Assembly (NCBI GenBank): GCA_963716925.1
Contig: CAVQUX010000010.1
Location: 1,240,001 to 1,304,000, forward strand
Direction of reading: 5' to 3'
Source of the DNA: DAISKN01 sp963716925
GTDB taxonomy: Bacteria; Acidobacteriota; Vicinamibacteria; Marinacidobacterales; SMYC01
DNA length: 64,000 bases
A program made the position numbers and the translations under genes. Positions 57,335-64,000 of this stretch are shown here, in pieces. Numbering within the stretch: the first letter of the stretch is position 1; every line of letters begins with the position of its first letter. The notes under the pieces are model-generated. The model was not told where the DNA came from, did not search any database, and saw only the letters and a list, made by a program, of their open reading frames with translations.

Positions 57335-58309
57335 TCAGTACTCCAGAAGAAAGCGGGCGCCCGCCTCGATCTTGGCGGCCGACGGGAGGACGGCGTCCTC
57401 GAGCGTCGGGCTGAACGGAATGGGGACGTCGAGCGACCCGATGCGCTTCACCGGGGCGTCGAGGGACTCCCAGGCCTCTTCGGCGATGATCGAGGCCACC
57501 TCGCCTCCGAAGCCGGAGGTGAGGTGGGCTTCGTGCACCACCAGCGCCCGGCCCGTCTTGCGCACGCTCGCGAGAAAGCACTCCTTGTCGAGCGGGGTCA
57601 GGGTCCTCAGGTCGACGATCTCCACTTCCGCGCCTTCTTTCGAAAGGCGCTCCGCGACTTCGAGGCTGGCGTGAACCATCGCGCCGTAGGTCACGATGGA
57701 GAGGTCTCTTCCCTCGCGCTTCACGTCCGCTACGCCGAGCGGCACCTCGTAGTCCTCTTCCGGCACGTCCTCCCGGATGCGGCGATACAGATGCTTGTGC
57801 TCGAAATAAAGGACCGGGTTGTTGTCCCGGATCGCGGCCTTCAGCAGGCCTTTGGCTTCGTACGGGGTCGATGGCTGGACCACCTTGAGCCCCGGCACAT
57901 GGGTGAACCAGGCCTCGGGATTCTGCGAGTGATAGGGTCCGCCCCGGAATCCGCCTCCCGACGGTCCTCGGAACGTAACCGGCACGGGAATGCCCCAGCG
58001 GTAATAGCATTTGGCGGCGAAGTTCACGATCTGGTCGAAGGCGCAGGAGAAGAAGTCCGCGAACTGGAACTCGACGACCGGCCGGAATCCCATGATGGCG
58101 GCGCCGCAAGCCGCTCCGGTGAAGCCGGACTCGGCAATGGGAGTGTCGATGACCCGTTCCTCGCCGAACTCCTCGAGGAACCCCTTGGTGATCTTGAACG
58201 CGCCCCCGAAGACTCCGATATCTTCTCCCATCAGGAAGACGGTGGGGTCCCGGCGCATTTCTTCGCGAAGGGCCTGGCTTATGGCTTCGAGATAGGTGAC
58301 GACGGCCAT
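57335..58309 (-). CDS. 2-oxoacid dehydrogenase E1 component, beta subunit
   Basis: Protein of 324 residues. It shows VFLMGEDIGVFGGAFKITKG, TPIAESGFTGAACGAAIMGF, GPSGGGFRGGPYHSQNPEAW and VPGLKVVQPSTPYEAKGLL, the usual transketolase-type beta subunit. With an alpha subunit it decarboxylates a 2-oxoacid using thiamine diphosphate. The alpha gene is not upstream: the next gene is an MBL hydrolase 102 bp away, so alpha must be encoded elsewhere. Confidence 0.95.
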   Translation of the reverse strand: MAVVTYLEAISQALREEMRRDPTVFLMGEDIGVFGGAFKITKGFLEEFGEERVIDTPIAESGFTGAACGAAIMGFRPVVEFQFADFFSCAFDQIVNFAAKCYYRWGIPVPVTFRGPSGGGFRGGPYHSQNPEAWFTHVPGLKVVQPSTPYEAKGLLKAAIRDNNPVLYFEHKHLYRRIREDVPEEDYEVPLGVADVKREGRDLSIVTYGAMVHASLEVAERLSKEGAEVEIVDLRTLTPLDKECFLASVRKTGRALVVHEAHLTSGFGGEVASIIAEEAWESLDAPVKRIGSLDVPIPFSPTLEDAVLPSAAKIEAGARFLLEY

Positions 58310-58411
58310 GAGCGCCGGAGTATATCAAAGCGAGCGATGCCGTCCCCCGCCCCGAAACCACTCTCGACGCCGGTCAGCGCTCCGGAAGCGAGCGGGAGCG
58401 CCTGGCCGGCG

Positions 58412-59347
58412 TCACCGGCTGATCGTTTTCCCGCGCCCGGAGCCGAGCCGCCCCGTTCGGGGATTCCAGGAAAGACGCATCCCCTCTTCGGCCACCCGGT
58501 AGTTGGAGAGCCCTTTGCCGTGTCGTCGGTGGGCGCGCCGGATGTCCCGGTCGTCGTGGGTCGGCCCGTGATGCGCGGCGAGGACCAGAGTCTCCGGATG
58601 CCGCCTCGCGAGCGAAGCGGCGTGCTCCTGAGACCCGTGGCCATAGGCGTGCTGGATCCGGTCGGCGAAATGAGCGTCGATCAGCGCGAGATGCGCTCCT
58701 TCGAGCATGCGCTCCTCGTCCTGCGCCGTTTCCGGGCTCGGCTCGTGGTCGCACAGGTAAGCGACCACGAACCCTCGGGGCGAGCGCAGGCGATAGCCGA
58801 GGGTATCGAGCCGGCTCTTGTGCTTTCCTCCCCCGCTGTAGTGGTTCAGCGCGAAGGTCTGAACTCTCCATCCGTGAATCCGAAGCGTCTCCCCGACGTC
58901 GAGGATGGAGAAATCCAACCGGCGCAGAGTGCGCGAGGCAAGGACCTCGAGCGGGACGTACGCGGGGTGACCGTAGCCGCGGCGCACCGTTTCGATCGCC
59001 TCCTCCGCCCCGAAGACCCGGAGCTTCAGCCCGTTTCCGTTGATCCAGAACCACTCCGCGTCCTTCAATCCCTCCCAGTGGTCCATGTGGGAGTGGCTCA
59101 ACAGAAGATGGACGCGCGAAACACCGCGGAATCGGGTTTCCGCCGACAAGCTTCGGCTCAGGACTCCGAGGCCCCGTCCTCCGTCCAGCACGAAGAGATC
59201 CGCTCCGGCGCGCACCGAATAGCAGGAGGTGTAGTTGGCGATCGACGAGAGCGGAGGAGAGAGGCTCCTCGAGCCTCGCGCTCCCCAGATCTCGAACTCT
59301 ACAGACTCCGCAGGCGACGGTCGCCCGGAAGCGCCGTTCGATCTCAT
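58412..59347 (-). CDS. MBL-fold metallo-hydrolase
   Basis: Protein of 311 residues. Metal motif LLLSHSHMDHWEGL, further ligands in AYLCDHEPSPE, LIDAHFAD and VLAAHHGPTHDD. It starts WGARGSRSLSPPLSSIANYT, followed by SCYSVRAG, a pattern of phosphodiesterase-like MBL proteins (relatives of those acting on cyclic nucleotides). ATG at 59347 overlaps the stop of the cNMP-binding transporter gene by 4 bp (ATGA), so the two are coupled, which fits a link with cyclic nucleotide signalling. Confidence 0.85.
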   Translation of the reverse strand: MRSNGASGRPSPAESVEFEIWGARGSRSLSPPLSSIANYTSCYSVRAGADLFVLDGGRGLGVLSRSLSAETRFRGVSRVHLLLSHSHMDHWEGLKDAEWFWINGNGLKLRVFGAEEAIETVRRGYGHPAYVPLEVLASRTLRRLDFSILDVGETLRIHGWRVQTFALNHYSGGGKHKSRLDTLGYRLRSPRGFVVAYLCDHEPSPETAQDEERMLEGAHLALIDAHFADRIQHAYGHGSQEHAASLARRHPETLVLAAHHGPTHDDRDIRRAHRRHGKGLSNYRVAEEGMRLSWNPRTGRLGSGRGKTISR

Positions 59348-62300
59348 TTCTCGTCCCCGGTCGCGATCGCCGTCATCCGTCGCAGGCGCCGGCAAAGCAC
59401 CTGCACGATCCCGCTCACCACGCCCACGTTGTCGGTCATCAGCTCGAACAATGTATCCCGATCGAGACGGAAGAGGCGAGTTTCCTCGGCGGACTCGACC
59501 GAGGCCGATCGAGGCTCGGGATCGAGGAGCGCCAGCTCGCCGAAGATCTCCTGCTCCCCGAGGAAGTTGATGGTCTTGGCGCCGTCGAAGACCCGGACCC
59601 TTCCCGAGACCACGATGTACATGCTCTTGCCGGGATCTCCCTTTTCGAAAACGAGCTCGCCGGGCCTGAGCTCCACTTCTTCGAGGACGGAGGCGACGTC
59701 GGCGAGCGTGTCTTCCGAGGTCGCGGAGAACATCGAGACCCCCTTGAGCAGGAGGACCTTTTCTATCGTCAGCATTCCGTTGCTCCCGTTTCCGTTCGAG
59801 GTGAAATCAGTTCGGTTCGAGGCCCATCGCGCGGTCTCGGCGACGAGCGGGTTTGGATCGTCGGCCAGGAACGCGAGCTCCGAGGAGAAGCCGTTCACCT
59901 CGATCCGGGTGGCGCCGTGGATGGCGCAGGCCCGCGTCCAGTTGCGGAGGTTGCCGCCGGTCGAGCGCAGGATCTCGACCAGCGATTGAGCGGCTTCGTG
60001 CCGGGTCTGGGGAAATCGGCGGCCCAGCCTCGAGAGGCAATCCTCGGGGCTCGAATGATCGAGGAGGGGAAGCGCCAGCTCCTTGAGCTCCTGGGACAGG
60101 GTCACCTCGAGGATCTCGGCGGCGTAAGCGCGCCTCTCCCGCGAGGCGCTGTCGAGGTTGTCGCGGGCGCTGACGACGGTGGTGCGATCGTAGAGGAACG
60201 AGAGCAGAAGGAACACCCTCGAGCGACACTGCGCGATCTCCTCCCGCAACGATTCCGAAAGGGACTGGAGAGAGGCATCTCCCTCGATGTCGCGCAGGAT
60301 TCCGAGCTTCCAGGCGGCTTCCCGCACTTCGGCTTCGACGTTCCGAACGACGCTTGCGACGTCTCCCTCTTTCACCCGGTACCGGAGAGCTTCGAGCGCC
60401 TGGAGCGCCACGTGGCGAAGGTGGCCGAAGCCGGACTCGTAGGCCTGCCAGAGCGCCTCACGATGGGAGAACGACGGGAGACGCCTCGTGAGCTGGGCGA
60501 TCCGCGTTCGGAGCGCGAGCGGCCTCCTGGAGTCGAGGAGCGCCCTCGCGAGTGGAGGTCCCGCCCGCTCTCCGCATTCGATGAGCGCGCGCGCGGCGTC
60601 GCTGCGGTACCTCGGCTCCCCCAGGTGATCGATGATCCGGGGAACGAATCCTTCGTCCTTCCGGCGCCCCGCGGCACGCAGCGCCGCCCGGCGGACCTCG
60701 GGCTCGTCGTCGGACAGAAGCCGGCCGAAGAGCTCCGTGTCCGGAGTCTCGGTGTCTCCGAGCACGCGCGCGGCGAGGACCCGGTCCTCGGAGACCTCCG
60801 ATCGGCAGAGCTCGAGAAGCCGCACGCGGGCGCGCCGGTTGGCGCTTTCCTGCGGGCCGTGGAGCAGTCCGATGAGAGCGCCCCGCTCGACCTCCCGGTC
60901 GGGACAGCCCAGGTAGGTGGGAACCTCCCCCCGCGGATCCCCGAGCGCGGCGAGCGCGCGGAGGGCCACCGCCTGGACCCGGGCCGACGTCTCCCGCGAC
61001 GCCACCCGGGAGATCGCGTAGGTGATCCCCGGCGGCCGCCTTTTTTCGATGGTGAGGAGGACGTAGAACCGCACGTCGGGCGACGGGTGCGAGAGAAGCT
61101 CCTCGAAGTGCAGCGGGAGCGAGGGGTGGTCGATTCGCTGCAGCAGATCGAGGGCGAAGATGACTTCGTCGGCGCGCTCGCTGGAGAGCTTGGCGCGCAC
61201 CAGGGTGATGCTCTGCTCGTCCTCCAGGGAGAACGCGGTGCGATCGAGGGTGCGCTTCTCCAGAGCCTTCACCAGGGCCCGCCGGTACTCGCGGAAGGCT
61301 ACGAAAGCCGCTCCCGCCCAGCCGGCGAAGTTCAGCAGCATGAGCGAGGCGAACGGCGTCGTCGTGGCGAGCGACGGCCGGCTGAAGAAAATCATGAGCG
61401 CCGCCGCGAGGGCGATCGCAATCGGAGTCACGATGACCTCGACTCCGATCTGGGCCGCGAGCCGCTCGCGCCGGGGCAGGGGTTGGTAGAGCACCTTGAA
61501 CGAGGGGTTGTCGACTGGATGCTTGAGCGTCTTGTAGAGGCCCTGGTTCCCGATGGCGAGCCAGAAGACCCCGGCGGGTATCGGAACCGCGGCCACGGCG
61601 AGGATCGCGAGGGTGCAGAGGAAATGGGCCGCGGGGAGGACCAGCAGGCCCACCAGGATACCGAAGCGGTTCAGGAGGCGGCCCGAAACCAGGATGCGGA
61701 TGGCGAGGTTCACGACCTGGGTGACCCCCGAGAAAACTCCGAAGAAACTGGCGAGAGTCTCGACCTCGTGCCATCGAGTCTGCATCTCGGAGAGAAAGGC
61801 GAAGTCGACGAAGTACTTCCCGAGGACGGCGAAGAACGACAGGATGAAGATCGCCTTGAGGTAGGGGTTGGACCAGAGCGAGCGCATGGCTCGGCGGTCG
61901 CGGCTCTGCCCGGCCTCGAGCTCCTCGCCTCCGCGGCTTCCCACGTCGGGGAACCGGTTGAGAATGAGGACCAGGAGCGCGAGACAGGCGCCGAGGCCGG
62001 AGGCGGAGAGCCAGAGGAGGTTGGCGACGCCCAGCAGGCCCACCAGGAGCGGCACCGAGAAGGAGCCGACGACGCGCGCCGCGACCTCGCCCGATCCCAC
62101 GAGACCGAAGAGCCTCTTCGACTGGCGCACGTCGTAGAGCCTCGCCGCGACCGCCCAGTACTCCAGATCGGTGAGCATGGAGAGAAGGCGGTAGGCAATC
62201 ATCATTCCGAAGATGAGCCAGCCGGCCTCTCCCCACGAGAGCCCCAATCGGAGAACGCAGGTCATCGCCAGCATCAGGACCAGGGTTCCGGTCATGAGCG

Positions 62301-62550
62301 GCGCGAAGGCGACTCTCTCCTTCGCCCGCGTATAGCCCAGCCCCGCCGCGATGCTCACGATCGCCGCGAGGAGATAGACGTAGGGGAGGTACGAGGCATC
62401 GTAGTGGGCGAGGAACAGGGCGCTCGCCGCCGTCTCGAAAAATACCGTCGACGCCCCGGTGAAGAACGAGTGGAGAAGCATGAGGGACGTCGAACGGCCC
62501 TCGCCGGGTCGGATGTCGAGCCAGGTGAGGATGCGCGATTGGAGGTTCAC
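59344..62550 (-). CDS. Npt/MFS-like transporter fused to HEAT repeats and cNMP-binding domain
   Basis: Protein of 1068 residues in three parts. Residues about 1-430 form some twelve membrane helices like those of ADP/ATP translocase (Npt1/Npt2) or MFS proteins (TASALFLAHYDASYLPYVYL-like region, LYKTLKHPVDNPSFKVLYQP). The middle (about 440-920) has HEAT-like helical repeats (DDEPEVRRAALRAAGRRKDE, ALRALAALGDPRGEVP). The C-terminus (about 930-1060) is a cyclic-nucleotide-binding domain: VELRPGELVFEKGDPGKSMY, FGELALLDPEPRSASVES. Transport or signalling may be gated by cNMP. The substrate is unknown. Confidence 0.88.
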   Translation of the reverse strand: MNLQSRILTWLDIRPGEGRSTSLMLLHSFFTGASTVFFETAASALFLAHYDASYLPYVYLLAAIVSIAAGLGYTRAKERVAFAPLMTGTLVLMLAMTCVLRLGLSWGEAGWLIFGMMIAYRLLSMLTDLEYWAVAARLYDVRQSKRLFGLVGSGEVAARVVGSFSVPLLVGLLGVANLLWLSASGLGACLALLVLILNRFPDVGSRGGEELEAGQSRDRRAMRSLWSNPYLKAIFILSFFAVLGKYFVDFAFLSEMQTRWHEVETLASFFGVFSGVTQVVNLAIRILVSGRLLNRFGILVGLLVLPAAHFLCTLAILAVAAVPIPAGVFWLAIGNQGLYKTLKHPVDNPSFKVLYQPLPRRERLAAQIGVEVIVTPIAIALAAALMIFFSRPSLATTTPFASLMLLNFAGWAGAAFVAFREYRRALVKALEKRTLDRTAFSLEDEQSITLVRAKLSSERADEVIFALDLLQRIDHPSLPLHFEELLSHPSPDVRFYVLLTIEKRRPPGITYAISRVASRETSARVQAVALRALAALGDPRGEVPTYLGCPDREVERGALIGLLHGPQESANRRARVRLLELCRSEVSEDRVLAARVLGDTETPDTELFGRLLSDDEPEVRRAALRAAGRRKDEGFVPRIIDHLGEPRYRSDAARALIECGERAGPPLARALLDSRRPLALRTRIAQLTRRLPSFSHREALWQAYESGFGHLRHVALQALEALRYRVKEGDVASVVRNVEAEVREAAWKLGILRDIEGDASLQSLSESLREEIAQCRSRVFLLLSFLYDRTTVVSARDNLDSASRERRAYAAEILEVTLSQELKELALPLLDHSSPEDCLSRLGRRFPQTRHEAAQSLVEILRSTGGNLRNWTRACAIHGATRIEVNGFSSELAFLADDPNPLVAETARWASNRTDFTSNGNGSNGMLTIEKVLLLKGVSMFSATSEDTLADVASVLEEVELRPGELVFEKGDPGKSMYIVVSGRVRVFDGAKTINFLGEQEIFGELALLDPEPRSASVESAEETRLFRLDRDTLFELMTDNVGVVSGIVQVLCRRLRRMTAIATGDEK

Positions 62551-62619
62551 GGACGTCTGGGGCTGCCGCGAGCCGAGGCGGAGGGGCTCGCCCGCCGTAG
62601 CCCTCGGGGCGAAGGCGGG

Positions 62620-64000
62620 TCAGGCGGTGACTCCCGTACCGGTGGCGTGCTGGATCAGATCCCTCATCTCGCGGATCAGCGCGTCCGGGCTCTGCCCTTT
62701 CTTGACCAGCACCGCGGAGGTGAATCCTTCGAGGCGTTTCCGATCTTCGGTCGAGATATCCTTCGCCGTGAGCACCACCACCGGGATCTTGTTCCACTCG
62801 TCGCTGCGGCGAAGCTCCTCGATGAAGCCGAATCCATCGAGCTCCGGCATCATCAGATCCAGGAGAATGAGGCTCGGCGGGCTCTCGGCCAGACGAGCGA
62901 GCGCTTCGATGCCGTTCGCCGCCTCCAGCACCTTCAGGCCTTCCTGGGAAAGAGCGCGGCGGATGATCTCGCGCACGCTCGGGTCGTCCTCGACCACCAG
63001 CACCGGGCGGGTCGAAGCGTTGTTCCGGAACTTCTTGAGGACCTCCACCAGATGGTCGCGGTCGACGGGCTTCGTCATGTACTCCGCCGCCCCGAGGGCG
63101 TATCCCGTCGTCTTCTCGTCGATGTTGGTCATCATGATGACGGCTATCTGCCGGAGCTCCGGGTCCGACTTGAGCGTCTTCAGCACCTCCCAGCCGTCGA
63201 TTCCCGGCATCTGGACGTCCAGAGTGATGACGTCGGGACGGTGCTTGCGCGCGAGCTCGAGGCCCTCTTCGCCGCTCGAGGCGGTCATGACCGAGACCCC
63301 CTCCTTGGTGAGGGAGCGTTTGACCACGTCGCGCACCGAGGGGTCGTCGTCGATGACCAGGACCGAGCTGCCCTCGACGATCGTCACCGCCTCTTCCTCC
63401 ACCTGGAGGGTTATCTTCTTCGGGGTCGACGACGTCCGCGGGGATGTGAACGAAGAACGTGCTCCCCTTGCCGGGCTCGCTCTCGACGGTGATGTCGCCG
63501 CCCATCATCTGGCAGAACTTTCGACTGATCGCCAGTCCGAGACCCGTGCCTCCGTACTTGCGGGTGGTGGATACGTCCGCCTGGGAGAAGGCCTGGAAGA
63601 GCTTCGAGAGCTGCGCCTCGTTCATCCCGATGCCGCTGTCCTTCACCGAGAACACGAGCCAGTCCTTGTCGGGCCGCTTCTCCCGGGCCACGGCGAACGT
63701 TACCTTTCCCTCCTTGGTGAACTTGCTCGCGTTCGAGAGGAGGTTCAGGAGGACCTGCCGGAGCTTGGTGACGTCGGTGTTGGACGAACTGGACCTCGGG
63801 CGGGCACACCACCTCGAGATGGTTGCGCGTTCTTCTCGACCAGCGGCTAGCACCGTCGACGCCACGTCGTCCACCAGCTGCCGCACTTCGACGGGCTCGA
63901 TGTAGAGCTCCATCTTTCCCGCCTCGATCTTGGAGAGGTCGAGGACGTCGTTGATGAGACCCAGGAGGTGCTTTCCGGCGCTGTGGATCTTCCTGAGGTC
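62620..64000 (-). CDS. Hybrid sensor histidine kinase with two receiver domains, partial, frameshifted
   Basis: The 5' part lies beyond the right edge. From 64000 downward it reads LRKIHSAGKHLLGLINDVLD and LSKIEAGKMELYIEP (end of the HisKA dimerisation helices), then the ATPase domain with N box TKLRQVLLNLLSNASKFTKE, G1 VFSVKDSGIGMNE and G2 TRKYGGTGLGLAISRKF. Two receiver domains follow (VLVIDDDPSVRD, VITLDVQMPGIDGWEVL; VLVVEDDPSVRE, LILLDLMMPELDGFGFI). The frame breaks near 63785-63835, where the sequence looks doubly damaged, and at 63422-63425 (one extra G on the plus strand). Correction at the latter gives PKKITLQVEEEAVTIVEGSS, which joins the ATPase and receiver parts into one protein. 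Confidence 0.85.

Noticed and set aside
63690..63715. AACGTTA on the minus-strand side near the histidine kinase, a possible further -35 box
   Set aside because: It lies within the coding ATPase domain and has no CGTCATA partner at the right distance.

Overview
The window is high-GC bacterial DNA with densely packed genes. The mix of genes points to an Acidobacteriota-like organism: two Oar-type TonB-dependent receptors with an N-terminal carboxypeptidase-regulatory domain, a CRTAC1/UnbV protein beside a TPR protein, a CBM9-like/DUF5916 outer-membrane protein, an ECF sigma factor of the kinase-linked type, large Ser/Thr kinase-STAND-WD40 proteins and many toxin-antitoxin (TA) modules. This placement is an inference from gene families; no search was run. 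No tRNA, rRNA, CRISPR array, prophage or classical insertion sequence was recognised.

Left part (1-28.6 kb): a TonB receptor running off the left edge, TPR and CRTAC1 proteins, an AbrB/PIN TA pair flanked by a 39-bp repeat of the CRTAC1 3' end, a Uma2 protein, a run of oxidoreductases suited to amine or lysine catabolism (ALDH7, two spermidine-dehydrogenase-like Tat proteins, a DAO-type amine oxidase) with another AbrB/PIN pair between the two paralogues, a lipoprotein with an apparent CTG start, an ArsR operon, a DUF5916 protein, hemB, pyrE, a CoA-disulfide-reductase-like enzyme, an Lrp regulator, a flavodoxin, a HisN-type phosphatase, an M28 peptidase, an amidohydrolase and a DUF218 membrane protein.

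Central part (28.6-51.7 kb): the most striking region. An ECF sigma factor is followed by a repeating unit on the + strand: a conserved ECF-like promoter (TAACGTTT, fixed spacing, CGTCATA), a gene of about 1470 codons encoding zinc ribbon, Ser/Thr kinase, nSTAND NTPase, one membrane helix and WD40 propeller, and then a small cassette. Three full copies exist, followed by AbiE-like, RHH-MazF and Phd-ParE pairs. Two deletion relics remain: a C-terminal scrap directly after the sigma gene, followed by a DUF4143 ATPase, and an N-terminus joined to a C-terminus, followed by an AbrB-VapC pair. A TonB receptor carries the same promoter. I infer a sigma-controlled family of membrane sensor kinases that duplicates and decays, with each copy physically tied to a different TA module.

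Right part (51.6-64 kb): a class I aminotransferase, cold-shock protein, a small Tudor-like protein, then a minus-strand run with a NYN/OST-HTH protein, hemH, EamA transporter, 2-oxoacid dehydrogenase E2 and E1-beta, an MBL-fold hydrolase, a transporter-HEAT-cNMP fusion and a hybrid histidine kinase running off the right edge.

At least eleven genes, including housekeeping-like ones, are interrupted by what look like single-base insertions or deletions whose correction restores family consensus. They are most simply read as assembly errors, so broken genes are reported as CDS spans with the position of the break.
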